Origin: Petrosia ficiformis
Taxonomy: Eukaryota; Porifera; Demospongiae; Haplosclerida; Petrosiidae
Direction of reading: 5' to 3'
NCBI GenBank assembly: GCA_947044365.1
Contig: OX345636.1
Coordinates: 56,833,746-56,897,745, forward strand
Length of the DNA stretch: 64,000 bases
In this document: one piece after another, positions 25,737 through 37,734 of the stretch
Position numbering within the stretch: the first letter of the stretch is position 1
Layout: every line of letters starts with the position of its first letter
Made by a program: the position numbers and the translations under genes
The notes under the pieces: model-generated
The model's database searches: none
Told to the model about the DNA's origin: nothing
Seen by the model: only the letters and a program-made list of their open reading frames with translations

Positions 25737-25766
25737 ATGAATTACGTATTGGAGCTGAAGTCTATA
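25737..25766 (+). repeat. Inverted 30-bp fragment of enolase block 3
   Basis: Plus-strand text ATTACGTATTGGAGCTGAAG followed by TCTAT equals the coding strand of block 3 (around 25195-25222) but lies on the opposite strand, in the gap where the missing enolase exon should be. It marks a local inversion or template-switch scar. Confidence 0.8.
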
Positions 25767-25779
25767 TATATATGTATAT

Positions 25780-25934
25780 TATATAGTACACTTATAGTTC
25801 TTATATACAAAATATAGACCCGAGGTTTAGTGTCTGAGGATGTGATATACATGTAGGGCTATATTACATCCAAAGACACTAAACCAAGGGTTTATATTGT
25901 GGTATATAAGAACTGTAAGTGTACTATATACAAT
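25780..25934. mobile_element. 155-bp foldback MITE in the enolase gap
   Basis: The arms TATAGTACACTTATAGTTC to about 25845 and GGGTTTATATTGTGG to GTGTACTATATA are near complements with a short centre (GTAGGGCTATA). Non-coding and almost fully self-complementary. Confidence 0.75.
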
Positions 25935-26019
25935 ATATAGTATGCTGGTGGATTAAAGATTCACAGGTCTACATACAAAATATAAGACCTAACCACATCA
26001 AACGGTTGCCATGGTAGCA

Positions 26020-26056
<37 letters not shown>

Positions 26057-26102
26057 CCATGGGATGGCCCTGGCTACACAAGACTTGAAGTCCCATCTAC
26101 TA

Positions 26103-26330
<228 letters not shown>

Positions 26331-26492
26331 TCACACAGACACACACGTGGAAAACAGATAGATAAACAGTAAGGGCTAAGCAAGGGCGCGCTTGTGTTTT
26401 TACCGGAGAGGTGCGGCTCGGGTAAACTTTTAACCCGTTAACAGCCATAGACGTATTTTTACATCGAATCATGTGCGTTGACAAAATTAATA

Positions 26493-26715
26493 CAGACTCG
26501 ATTATTGGTCGGCCGTAGCCCAACCTTCGCGGAAAAAAAAAACGGAGGGTCGGGTGTTATTTCCTGTCATGTGATTAAACTTATTATTATAATAAAAGAT
26601 ATGACGTTGCTGCGTTCTGCAATCCGATTGGGCTGCAATATTTTTGAAAATTCTTGACACCAGACCCTCTGGTTTATCCGTGAGAGTTGGGCTACGACCG
26701 ACAAGTACTCGATGT
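26493..26715. mobile_element. 220-bp MITE-like element upstream of enolase
   Basis: The ends are inverted over about 20 bp: ACTCGATTATTGGTCGGCCG..GTAGCCCAAC at the left and GTTGGGCTACGACCGAC..ACTCGAT at the right. The interior includes an A-run and GGGTCGGGTG. No coding content; superfamily unknown. Confidence 0.6.
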
Positions 26716-26760
26716 AGTCTAGTCTAGTCTACGTCTCGCAAGTCAGACCGCACCCAGTGG

Positions 26761-26798
26761 AAAGCAATTATAGGGATGGCCCTACGGGCCATAAAAAG
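26761..26798 (-). repeat. Solo end of the GGCCCGTAGGGCC MITE
   Basis: AAAGCAATTATAGGGATGGC followed by CCTACGGGCCATAAAAAG is the 5' terminus of the element seen complete at 46072-46526, here without the rest. Confidence 0.75.
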
Positions 26799-26829
26799 AT
26801 TATATGTACGGAGCAGGTTGCCTCTTTTT

Positions 26830-27530
26830 CCTGATTTGCTCCCTGTCTAGAGAGATCTAATTCCCATCTTTTCAGAAGCAAATTTCGCAATTTCTTTGGT
26901 AAATCTCCCAATAGGAAATAATATCTTTGGCTGATAGACCTGTATCTTCAACAACTGCTGACAGATTCTTTGAACCAGCTATCTTTACCAGAAGAAGCTA
27001 AAGAGCAAGATAGAATAATAAGGACATCTTCTACTAAAACAGAGGCATTCCCTTCATAAATTCTATATATTCCAAAACTTAACAGCTTTCAATTTAGTAC
27101 AGACCCAGACTGGATACAAACTCAATTCACTCAGAACTGCTGAGTTAGAGGTGTTAAGAGGAACTTCTAGTATATACTTGGCAAAAGGATTCTTTCAATT
27201 GATTCACCATAGTCCCATAGTTCACTAACATACGTCAATACAGGCATCACTATTACATTAAATATATGGCATAATATTTGAGGGAAGAGAAACGAATACT
27301 TCCTGAACATTCTAAACATGTTCGCCATGGCTTTCAGGCTACCTTAGCAACATTTTCAACACCAAATTTAGTTTACAAATTTTAAAACCAAGATACTTAA
27401 ATTGGTCCTCTACCTCCAAAATCTTGCCTTTGTAAGTCAGCTTACAATCTGTAACAAATCTGTAGTTCTTCTCAGATTAAACTTCCAATTGTGTATTGAC
27501 AGTATCTCTATAAAGGCAAAAGTATGACAA
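26830..27530 (-). pseudogene. LINE reverse-transcriptase C-terminal remnant
   Basis: Minus-strand frames, with several stops and frameshifts, read in order like the region after the RT core of non-LTR retrotransposons: FNLRRTTDLL, KAMANMFRMFRKY, VIVMPVLTYVSELWDYGESIERI and then NTSNSAVLSELSLYPVWVCTK. The pattern of a conserved LTYxSExW box, an IERI helix and a PVW box is known from CR1/RTE-like LINE proteins. No endonuclease, catalytic YADD or tail was found, so it is a 5'-truncated, decayed copy. Confidence 0.6.
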
Positions 27531-27539
27531 TACTTTAGT

Positions 27540-27950
27540 TTATCTATTTCACTTACACATGAAAAGAAATGGCAGGATTAAGTGTCCTTCAAAATCATTT
27601 CCTGCCAATATAGTATACGAATATAACATTCAAATAATTACATGTGTATTTGGCATCTCATTTATTCCAGCATTCCATAAAATGACGCCTTAACTGGGAC
27701 CAAAAGGCTTTGATTTGCTATTTTCAGATTTACTATGTCATTTTAAAACATATCAATATAGACATTTCGATTATTTGTAATGGATTCTCTTGACGAGGCT
27801 TTTTGTTAATTTAAAACCACACATCTTCACTAATTTCTGTATCTGTCGCAAGCAATTTGTTTAAGAATTTATAATGATTATACTATGGTGTACATGAAAA
27901 GTGTTATAAGTTACCTCAATTCCACATCACCTTGTTTCTTTAGTATCTTC
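27540..27950. other. Sequence between LINE remnant and ankyrin promoter
   Basis: AT-rich; a minus-strand stretch near 27918-27980 could encode a short peptide ending EIQKILKKQGDVEL before a GT donor, but it has no start codon and no partner exon, so no gene is called. Confidence 0.3.
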
Positions 27951-27959
27951 TGTATTTCA

Positions 27960-28209
27960 CCCTTCGCATGAAATTCGGACTGTAATCCGAGAGCCACGCC
28001 TCATTTGTATATTTCGCGCGCCCACCCACGCCGCTCGAACCCGTACTGAGCGAACACACATGACATTATTATGAATAATAAGAGTGGATACGCCCTGTTT
28101 TCAAAACAGTTAAGTTAGAGGGCGTATCCAAAATTTTTTTTGTGCTGTGACTCTGTTTCCCAGAATAAGATTAAGATACGCAATCGAGGTTACAAAGGGA
28201 GTAAGGGAC
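27960..28209 (+). promoter_or_regulatory. CpG-rich putative promoter of the ankyrin gene
   Basis: GC and CpG content rise sharply above the surroundings (TTCGCGCGCCCACCCACGCC, GCTCGAACCCG) directly upstream of the proposed start codon. An inverted repeat (GGATACGCCCT near 28088 with AGGGCGTATCC near 28119) lies within it. No TATA box stands at a fixed distance. Inference from composition and position only. Confidence 0.45.
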
Positions 28210-28227
28210 ATGTCTAAAAAACGGCTG
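28210..28227 (+). CDS. Ankyrin-repeat protein, exon 1 (six codons)
   Basis: ATGTCTAAAAAACGGCTG encodes MSKKRL and is followed at once by GTGAGT, a consensus donor, in phase 0. This matches the phase-0 acceptor of exon 2 at 32925. The ATG lies just after a CpG-rich stretch. A six-residue first coding exon is short but not rare in animals. No other start compatible with exon 2 was noticed in the preceding kilobases. A different, unseen first exon remains possible. Confidence 0.5.
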
Positions 28228-29321
28228 GTGAGTAGAAGTGTGTTGGATGGTCAGAATGTTGAATTCAGTACAGTATTTACAGTAGGAAGGAAAGGATCTC
28301 CTCTTCTTTTAGTTTGAATAAGTAAATTTGACCAATTACTTTTAAGGTATTGCATAAACTCGGTGTTTTGGGAATTAGGGATGAGGTTAGGTTTTGTAAT
28401 TATAATACACAAATAAAGTATACACTTCATGTCAGACCTTTGGTAAAAGGCACATGTAAAGTGTATCGAAAGGCCAATTACTTGTTTAGCCACCTCCTAA
28501 TTAACTTGCATGTAAATCAAGAATTCAAACATTAGTTTCTTTCATCATTACTAACTACATGTACACTGTACCAGACTATCAAGTAATAAAGAACATTTAG
28601 TGATAACCTTTTATATTTAAGTGTGTAACACCCAGTTGACTTTGTGGGAAAGCTCTTGTATTGTTTACTCGTCTCAATTTTAACTGTACATGTGTAAAAT
28701 TAGAAGATACTGATTAAAAATAGTTGCTCCTACATCTCTGTGTGTATGGCTTACTGTACCATTCTTTAGATTTAGCCCCTATCATGTAGATGCTAAACCC
28801 TAGGATTGAGGATGTTACTCATAGGATTGAGAACATTACTCCAGTATATAGAGCTATAGGGGGTAAATAATTATCAAAGAAAAGCATTATTTGATGACAG
28901 AATCTTTTTAAAAAAAAAGATTATGATATCCCTTAAGGAATATGGTGTGGGGGTGTTGTTAACTGTGAAGTCAAATTGAGTACTTATAAAACCAGGAATG
29001 GAACAGTACAGAACTATAGTCTCGCGTATCCCAGACCCTCCCATTTACTCATGTACTACTTCTGTACTGTTTACTGTTGTTAACATGTTTTATAGTTTAT
29101 AGTTACCTGTTGTCAAACTTTGTTAGTTGTGGTGGTGGTGGTATGTAGATGGCGGAAAACTTGTGCCATTAGACAACCATTTATAATAAATCCAAAACTT
29201 CAAACTCCAAGGTATATATTAGCACTTGCAAAATTCATTGCATAATAATTATAATTATAGTAACCACACCCATCATTTATTTATTTTTTAATAAGAACTG
29301 TTTCACACTTCCACTGATTGA

Positions 29322-29519
29322 TTAATTGATTAGCGTTGGAGTATGTTTATGGGGATAATACACACAAATCAGTTGGGAAACATCCTCTCCAGTCTTTTTG
29401 ATTAAATCAGCCCCATACACCGCTCCTGACTCTGAACGATTGACCATGTACCTTTGAATTGGCTTACCCTTGTGGACCCATACTCCTAGGTCATCAGCTT
29501 TTATATCATTAATAGTGTC
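29322..29519 (-). pseudogene. Coding-like remnant, unknown (probably transposon-derived)
   Basis: A 65-codon minus-strand open stretch ending TAA reads DDLGVWVHKGKPIQRYMV, then NRSESGAVYGADLIKK and VYYPHKHTPTLIN. Its composition is protein-like rather than AT-biased. The pattern D.GVW...G resembles the C-terminal part of proteins encoded by some animal DNA transposons, but I cannot name the family. No start codon and no neighbouring exon, hence a fragment inside intron 1. Confidence 0.4.
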
Positions 29520-30724
29520 CTAAATGTTAGTAGAAATAACAAAGGTAGCTGCTTTTGTTATCCCAACTGGTTTGGATGAACATACACAATCCTGTGGTAT
29601 GTTTAAAAACAAATCTAGAGCACTTAATTAAATGAGTCGGAAAAACTGAAATACGGCAAACTTGAGTTTCCATTTCCATTATAAAGTGAATTCTCATTAT
29701 TTATAGAAAACCAGGCAAGGTGATTAATAATTATTGTGTAAAGTGAGACTAACTGTTTATGTAGCTTTATTAGAGTGTTAATTATACAAATATATGAAAG
29801 ATTGTATTTGTTATACATGTACTTTCAATGTAGTTACTTCAATTCAGTGGGTCAGTAACTCGATCAATCTGATTAGTTAATAAATGTGATTTGTGATTGT
29901 AGAACCTTACTCCATAATTTATTATATAAATGTATTATGGAGCTCAGAACAAAGTATACATTGTAGCTCCCATATAATCTCATTACATGTTTAATTAAAA
30001 TTATTATCTATTATAGGATATAATCATTATTGTTAATACACTGGATGCATCAATTGTATGTGTGGTTTATGTATTAGTTAGTTTTGCTTAAATTTATTGC
30101 CTCCTTCAGGCCTGCTGTCTGTATACATGTATGTACAGTTTGTATCTTTTATGTACATGTATGTCATAGAATTTGTTTATCATGTTTAATGAGGTTTAGT
30201 TAAGTTTTGATTATTGTTATTACTTCTTTCATAATAATAAAACAACTATCATGTCAATGTTTAACTATACCTTGTTAAAATTTACATGTATGTATGTATA
30301 TACATATGTATAATAAGTACATGTATATATGTACATGTGTTTAAGTACATGTACAATTATTTATGTGATTATTATTCTGTTAATGCAATTACACATAATA
30401 AAGTAGTAAAGACATTATTACTACATCAGGAGCACATGAACAGCTCCTGGTTACACTTATTGCAATGGCCAATTCTACAATAATTTATAGTCACTAATGC
30501 ATGGTTTTTTTTATGTAAAATTTTCATGTGGGGCGGCAAACCAATGTTTCAAGAAATAGAGGGGGTGTAGGTTAGAGCTAAAATACATAAAAATAATATT
30601 AGTGTACATGTACTTTGCCTCTTCAGCATATAGTAGCTGCCTTATTTCACATTCAGCTTGTCATGTCAAGGTTGCATGTACAGTACGTATGTAACTGTTT
30701 CAAGTGAAAATTGGCTAAAGCTCA

Positions 30725-30746
30725 GGGGGGGGGGGGGGGGGGGGGG
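30725..30746 (+). repeat. 22-base G run
   Basis: An unbroken G homopolymer after CTCA, followed by AGGGGGTC; about 65 bp later the text ends CCCTGAC, so it may be one end of a small CAGGG..CCCTG element. Confidence 0.9.
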
Positions 30747-31541
30747 AGGGGGTCAAAACCATTTTCCGGCTGGATGAAATGCCCCCTTCAACCCTCCTAA
30801 CAAAAACCCTGACTAATGTCAGATGTTAATAAATTATATTATTATAAACAGAAGATTAGATGATCTGTTGTATGCTATCATTACAATATCTATGATAATT
30901 GTGTCTTCATTTCGATTACCCCGGCCTAGTAGTACATTGTACATGTATATTTAAAAGGGGTTAATCTGTCTGTCTATCTTTTATGCAAACACTTTCAGAA
31001 AACCACTTTAGTAATAGTTTAAACATATTCTAAAAACTTAAGATTAGTTATATAAGATGTACTATAATGTAGTTCATAGTTTTCTAATATACATGTACAT
31101 GTAGTCCACCATTTTGTGGTCAGTCACATCATTCATAATACTTACATGTATAACACATGTTCACACTACATGTGTAATTATAATGGATACATGTTCTCAT
31201 AACTCTAGTTGTTATGTACATGTAATAACTGCACTTTATAAAGTAATGCACTATAAATAGTTATTTTAACCTACATGTACATGTACAGTTGGGTACTGCA
31301 GTTTTAATGTAATTCTGTTTTCCTCAATGCTAATTTGTTTTCCTGCTAGGTAATATTTACATGTACTAGTTTCATATGATCTTGATCTATATTGACTAGT
31401 ATATAAAGTACATGTCATAATAAATCATATAGTAACAAAAATACAATGTAGTTATATAGCATAGTATTATAGGTACAACCTGTGATATATTATTATCATT
31501 AGCATTCTAACATATATTAAAACAATAGATGTTTGATCTGG

Positions 31542-31875
31542 GCTGTATTTAGGGGGGGGGGGGGGGGTTAGCATTGGCCCCCCCTTATCGATATTTTGCC
31601 CCCCCTTGAACATTGACAAATAATAATTAATGATTTAGCAGTACACTGTGTAGTCAGCAAAAATAACAGTCCTTACACCTACTGTATATAGAGTAACAAT
31701 TAGCCTAAGAATGCATGTAAAGTGAGCTTTGATCCTCTACTATATGTAAAATTTTCTTCCAAACCCCCCTAGCTTTACACATGCTTACACACAAACTGGG
31801 GGGCTTTGCCCCCCCCCCCCCTTCATTCCCAGACACACATATTTGTCCCCCCTTCCGAAGAATCCTAAATACAGC
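31542..31875. mobile_element. 334-bp G-tract MITE with GCTGTATTTAGG ends
   Basis: Left end GCTGTATTTAGG followed by 16 G; right end a long C run, then CCTAAATACAGC. The termini are exact inverted repeats of 12 bp. The interior is non-coding; the minus-strand 119-aa frame that crosses it translates the C/G tracts and is not a gene. Confidence 0.75.
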
Positions 31876-32924
31876 ACTGTTGATCATTCCAGAGTAATTA
31901 GTATGTACAGGAATTTGTACTAATAATAACAAATAACATGTTGTACTCCACATGAAGTTAGTACTGTACATACATGTACATGTAATTATGGTACTATGAC
32001 ATTTATATACTACATGTATATGTTTGAAGTACATGTAGATTATATTAATTGATTTTGTTACCATTCATTATTATGACATGTACTTTATATACATGTAACT
32101 GTACATGTACTAGCTAGTCAGTATACATGTACATGTACATGTTGATCAATATCAAAATTACTTGTAAACATTACCTACCAAGAAAAGAAATCAGTATTGT
32201 CACATGTATAGACCAGACTGGTTTACTTGATAACTGATACTAAATGTATGTTTCATAATTACATGGGCTTTGGATACAACATGTAGTAATGTTAATTTAT
32301 ATTGTGTATACATGTATGTATACATGTACAATCTGGTATAGTCATTTATTTCTGTTATAATCTACAAATTGTTGAATGAATAATAATACAGAGAAAAGAA
32401 AATTCTTGAATTTTTAGTAGTGCATTGTAACAATTATAAATTGATGGTAATTACATGTACGTATTATGTGTTGTGACTAAATCAACTTCCATTTCCTCTT
32501 ATTTGTAAGAAGTTTGTTTCTTGTAATCACCACTCATCATCAGTGTAGTTCCAGTGTCTTTAGTTGATATTATGATACTCAAGATACTAGCTATTATTAT
32601 ACATGAAGAATATAGACTGAGTCATGTGACTAAACTGAAATTGATAATATTAAGATAATTGAATATTGTTTATCAACACAGGTACATGTATGTATCCTGA
32701 TTTATTATTGATACAAGAAGACCACTCAAAACATTTTCACATAATTACAAATGAAATATTATATTATAAAATGAATAGTCATATGATATTTGAAACAGTC
32801 CTTTGTTAAATATGTTGTTTAATAGTTTAGTAACTAGACCAATTCAGAATAATAATTGTGTTTAGTATTATATTAATTAGTATTTAAATTATGTTAATTC
32901 ATTTTGACATACTCTTTACTATAG

Positions 32925-33014
32925 GATAGGGACCTGTGGAATGCCTATGTGAGGAATGATCGAGATGCGGTAAAAAGCATAGTGGAATCATACTCAGACA
33001 GGAGATATGCCCAT
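32925..33014 (+). CDS. Ankyrin-repeat protein, exon 2
   Basis: Thirty codons between acceptor ACTATAG and donor CAT|GTTAGT, phase 0 at both ends. It reads DRDLWNAYVRNDRDAVKSIV followed by ESYSDRRYAH. The helix-turn-helix pattern (LWNAYVRND..AVKSIVES) corresponds to the two helices of an ankyrin repeat, with an atypical N-terminal capping sequence. Later exons follow the same one-repeat-per-exon rule, which supports the assignment. The gene probably encodes a cytosolic adaptor-type protein; its partner cannot be inferred. Confidence 0.7.
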
Positions 33015-34152
33015 GTTAGTTGTTTTTGATAGATATTGTAGTTTTGTTATCCATTTATCTTTTAATTAATATGAATAATTAATATACATGTATGCTTGTC
33101 TATTATAAAATTAGTGATATGGATCAAAATATGATCTATTGATAATTACATGTACAGTATATGTGATATAGTTTTCAGAATGGACACTTCCAGTAAAATA
33201 GTTTTGATCATAAACTTATATCTAAATGTTCATTATTCTACCATTTTGTACAGGAAGCCAATTAATTGTTATATACATGTAGAAAGCTTCTTAGATACCA
33301 CATTTAGTTAGTTTACTATATAAAATGGTATAATAACGAGTGTTTTAATGTAAGCATTTCATCAAACGTATTTACAGTGTCCCTATAGTATATAGTATGA
33401 TTGATCATTTGGTTTAATTAGTAGTGAGTCAGTCCATGTTCTCATCAGGACTTTACTAAATAGTGGTATAAGTGTTATAGTAATAACTACTACTGTAGTT
33501 GTTAAAAATTAAAAAAAAAGTGTGATTATAAATTAATAATTAATATTGTGTTACCAAATATTAATCCACATGCTCCCATGAGATCACATGTGCTTTTTAC
33601 AATCCCATTTACATAATATTTATAATCTATGCCTAAATACACATACCAGTAATTAAACCTGTTTTTACAGACCCAGTCCCATGATGTTATTTATAATTTA
33701 GTTAAGCACTCTAAAAATTTAAAGCACATACTCACAATACAGGAACCCAATTTATATATACAGGAAGAGTTACTATTAATCTTCTTAGATATCACATTTA
33801 AGTGGTTTTATATACATAATAACATAATAATGAGTGTATTAATGTAAGCTTTTGTTTATTGAGACCAGTTTTATTAGTTTATGAATTTATCTTTCAAAAT
33901 GTGTAATATCTAGTCATGTATTTATGAGTGAATTGTCAATTTTTATAATTATTATGATTAAATGTACTCACATTATACAAATCTACAGTACATTAAGATA
34001 ACACACAAATGAACACAAATACACACACATGATATCTCTCATTCTAATGTACATGTACTATGGTTCAAGGGAATAGTATGTTTTCCCTAGTCAAATAATA
34101 GTCATGTATCTTAAGTGACTAGTCCACTAATAATTGGGTACATGTACATGTA

Positions 34153-34340
34153 CATGATGTTATCCGAGATGTAGATAGAAAGAAAGAAACAAAGAAACAA
34201 AGACACCTGAGGCAATGGAAAAATGAAAAATGAGAGTTGCCTCAGGTGGGATTCGAACCCACAACACTCTGCACTCCGGACAGATGCTCTACCAACTGAG
34301 CTACCAAGGCATCTCAGCTGGCAGGGTCCGAATCAAACAT
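34153..34340 (-). mobile_element. tRNA-headed SINE, copy B
   Basis: Reverse-strand copy of the 12040 element: tail ATGATGTTATCCGAGATGTA, (GAAA)n, ACACCTGAGGCAATGG, then the tRNA-like head at 34238-34310 with B box complement GGGATTCGAACCC and D arm complement CTACCAACTGAGC. The anticodon loop reads CCGGAGT, again GGA. The leader with GGGTCCGAATC is present. Confidence 0.85.
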
Positions 34341-34439
34341 CTCATATGCCTGTATGAGCGGGCTAACTTGACACAAGGCATTAGGTGATGGCCGGGGTAA
34401 TGAAACCACCAATGACACCAACACCAAACCTAAGATATA

Positions 34440-34569
34440 CATGATGTTATCCGAGATGTAGATAGAAAGAAAGAAAGAAAGAAAGAAAGAAAAACACCTG
34501 AGGCAATGGAAAAATGAAAAATGAGAGTTGCCTCAGGTGGGATTCGAACCCACGACACTCTGCATGTAT
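34440..34569 (-). mobile_element. tRNA-headed SINE, copy C (5'-truncated)
   Basis: Same tail and body as copy B, but it stops inside the anticodon region (CACGACACTCTGCATG). Copies B and C are in the same orientation 100 bp apart, joined by unrelated sequence. Confidence 0.85.
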
Positions 34570-35118
34570 GTTAACCATTATACCATATGCTTATTACCAC
34601 ATATCTTACATGTAATTTATTTTAGTAGTTCTTTACTATTCCATTCCACTGGGATAATCATTTTGAAATACTTCAAACAAAATGGTGTCTGGTTCATTGA
34701 AAGCACATCTTAAACCATCACCATACATAGTAACATATGATTGGGGAAACAAAATGGTTCTTTGAGGATTGATATACATGTACATGTGTACATGTATTAC
34801 ATTAACAAACTAGTATAATACTGTATATAAACCAAAGAATATAATAATGTCATGCTTGAGTGAGAACTTATACATGTGCATATACATGTACATGTATATC
34901 CTGAACAATGTTATACATGTAATTCTTTTATCATACCATACTATTATATATGTACATATACATGTATATACATGTATATATATACATGTATGTACATGTA
35001 AACGCAATATTATTTCATGTTCCTTATAATTTGTAAACAAGTAAACAGCAAAATACACATACATGGTTTCATACAGTGTGGAATGAATTCCATAAATTGA
35101 GTTTCAAGTAATAATTAC

Positions 35119-35137
35119 ATGATGTTATCGGGGATGT

Positions 35138-35168
<31 letters not shown>

Positions 35169-35221
35169 CACCTGAGGCAATGGAAAAATGAAAATGAGAA
35201 TTGCCTCAGGTGGGATTCAAA
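35119..35221 (-). mobile_element. tRNA-headed SINE, copy D (5'-truncated)
   Basis: Tail ATGATGTTATCGGGGATGTA, (GAAA)n and body through GGTGGGATTCAAAC, ending inside the T arm. Confidence 0.85.
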
Positions 35222-35337
35222 CGTATGTATAGTTATAACATATCACTACTATTGAATTATACTACTATCACTATTGCAACATTAGTCACTACTGTATCAT
35301 TATTAACTACTGTCACATTAGTCACTAATGTCTACAT

Positions 35338-36522
35338 TGTAACACTAGTCACTACTATCACACATTAGTCACTATGGCCACAATAGTCACTACTGTCACA
35401 TTAGGCACTATGGCCACAATAGTCACTACTGTCACATTAGGCACCATGGCCACAATAGTCACTATTGTCACATTAGTCACTATGGCCACAATAGTCACTA
35501 CTGTCACATTAGGCACTATGGCCACAATAGTCACTACTGTCACATTAGGCACTATGGCCACAATAGTCACTACTGTCACATTAGTCACTATGACCACAAT
35601 AGTCACTACTCTCACTACTTACTATCATATTACTCACTACTATCACAATAGTCAGTGCTGTCACAATAGTCAGTACTGTCACAATAGTCACTACTGTCAC
35701 AATAGTCAGTACTGTCACAATAGTAACTATTGTCGCAATAGTCAGTACTGTCACAATAGTCAGTACTGTCACAATATTCACTATTATCGCAATAGTCAAT
35801 ACTGTCACAACAGTAACTATTATCGCAATAGTCAGTACTGTCACAATAGTCAGTACTGTCACAATAGTAGCTATTGTCGCAACAGTCACTATTATCACAA
35901 TAGTCAGTACTGTCACAATAGTAACTATTGTCACAATAGTCAGTACTGTCACAATAGTCACTATTGTCACAATAGTCAGTACTGTCACAATAGTCACTAT
36001 TATCGCAATAGTCAGTACTGTCACAACAGTAACTGTTATCGCAATAGTCAGTACTGTCACAATAGTCAGTACTGTCACAATAGTCAGTACTGTCACAATA
36101 GTAACTATTTTCACAATAGTCAGTACTGTCACAATAGTAACTATTGTCGCAATAGTAGTCAGTACTGTCACAATAGTAACTATTGTCGCAATAGTCAGTA
36201 CTGTCACAATAGTAACTATTGTCGCAATAGTCAGTACTGTCACAATAGTCAGTACTGTCACAATAGTCAGTACTGTCACAATAGTCAGTACTGTCACAAT
36301 AGTAACTATTGTCACAATAGTAGTCAGTACTGTCACAATAGTAACTATTGTCGCAATAGTCAGTACTGTCACAATAGTAACTATTGTCGCAATAGTCAGT
36401 ACTGTCACAATAGTCAGTACTGTCACAATAGTCAGTACTGTCATAATAGTCACTATTGTCACAATAGTCACTATTGTCACAATAGTCACTATTGTCACAA
36501 TAGTCACTATTGTCACAATAGT
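35338..36522 (+). repeat. 18-bp-based minisatellite (GTCACAATAGTCAGTACT family)
   Basis: About 1.2 kb of repeats of AATAGTCAGTACTGTCAC and variants (CACTATTGTCAC, AACTATTGTCGC), preceded by a related GGCCACAATAGTCACTAC block. The unit has no stop in one plus-strand and one minus-strand frame, so frames of 488 aa (HNSQYC hexapeptides, plus) and 311 aa (TIVTVL-type, minus) arise automatically. Neither has a recognised domain. Confidence 0.95.
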
Positions 36523-36796
36523 TTAGTGCTGTCAGTATTATCTCAACATTTTATTGTCAGTTATATGTTTTCAGAGTATTGGGATAATGAACATTATAAT
36601 AATGGTAATTATTATATTAAGTTGTTACAACACAAGAGAATTCTTGGAATTAACTTTTTTTGCTCCAAGATGGTAGATTTGTGTTCCTCTTTGTTAATTG
36701 CTTTTGAGGTGGATAGGGAAGGCTGCTCACTTTCCTATTTGTTCCTTAGTCACCAACCATGCTTATCACGTACAATTGTAGGAACCCAAATGGTCA

Positions 36797-37138
36797 ATGG
36801 CATATCAACAACTAAGACTAACTACAAGAATTCACCATAGATATAGGGATCAAAAACAACCATTCAAAGGGAGACCTTATACACAATGTGTTGATGAATC
36901 TCATGAAGTACCTTTGCATGGTTCATTGTCATCCATTGAACATTGTATTATAAAAAGTATTGTTATTTTCATGTTTATCCATGGTATTGATTATATCCCT
37001 GAAACAGGGAGCTCTATTTTCTCATTCATTATTGAACTGACTAAAACAATATCGTCTGTTGGATTTCCTATTTATCAAAGATCTAACACAATCATTAAAA
37101 GTGTGTTAGAAAGATTTTGTAAGCATTTCATTATTTAG
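36797..37138 (+). CDS. Unknown open frame between two opposed minisatellites
   Basis: A 113-codon frame begins MAYQQLRLTTRIHHRYRDQK and ends with TAG, with a mixed composition (GRPYTQCVDESHEVPLHG, IYQRSNTIIKSVLERF) unlike the repeat-born frames around it. In another frame just upstream (36560-36840), EYWDNEHYNNGN and FCSKMVDLCSS also look protein-like, which suggests one coding region broken by a frameshift. No family recognised; most likely a decayed transposon gene inside intron 2. Confidence 0.3.
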   Translation: MAYQQLRLTTRIHHRYRDQKQPFKGRPYTQCVDESHEVPLHGSLSSIEHCIIKSIVIFMFIHGIDYIPETGSSIFSFIIELTKTISSVGFPIYQRSNTIIKSVLERFCKHFII

Positions 37139-37734
37139 CAGAAACTCCAACAGAATTAGTTAGAGATCATTAATCTAACCCTATTTACTGAACATGAACA
37201 TTCATATACTATGTACACCTTTCCTTGTATTTCTTCAAATATCAACAATTTAAATGATTCCATGTTTACTGATACAGTCTAGCTACTTTGTATTCTTATC
37301 TTTAAAGCAGTGATTAGTATGATTAGTCAATAATGACATTTGTAACTACTATCACTGTAGTCACAATTGTGACATTGAGAGTAAAAGGATGGAGTGCCAT
37401 GTTGAATAATTATAATGATGTATATACTGTAGTACATGTATACAGTTGTACATGTGTATATAATATTAACAATGATAATTCCATTGCAACAGTATAGTGA
37501 GTATTGTAACTACATTGTGTGTACATGTATCAGTACTATCACTACTGTGTTGTGACTATTATGATATGTCAGCAGTGACTACTGGTACTATATTGAGTAT
37601 AGTGACTACTGTAACTATGTAGTGGTTGATGCAATGATGATATCAATGATGATATATGGTTACTATTATCTAGTGACCACATTACTGTGACATGGCATTG
37701 TTCCTTACGTTTATGAATATACATGTATTGTCTA

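Larger units (their letters stand above)
28228..32924 (+). other. Ankyrin gene intron 1
   Basis: 4.7 kb from GTGAGT to TACTATAG. Contents: a coding-like minus-strand remnant at 29322-29519, a 22-base G run at 30725-30746, the G-tract element 31542-31875, and many TACATGTA words. 28230-29300 and 29550-30700 hold nothing recognisable. Confidence 0.5.

Noticed and set aside
27918..28015. A minus-strand first exon (EIQKILKKQGDVEL) sharing the CpG-rich promoter
   Set aside because: No in-frame start codon after an upstream stop and no downstream partner exon was found.
31705..32064. 119-aa minus-strand frame
   Set aside because: It crosses the C/G tracts of the 31542 element; its composition is that of the tract.
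35581..36516. 311-aa minus-strand frame of Thr/Ile/Val repeats
   Set aside because: Same minisatellite read on the other strand; no domain or signal.
35374..36840. 488-aa plus-strand open frame with HNSQYC repeats
   Set aside because: It is an 18-bp minisatellite translated in its stop-free frame; the opposite strand is open as well, and copy number and phase breaks (extra AGT units) show no protein constraint.
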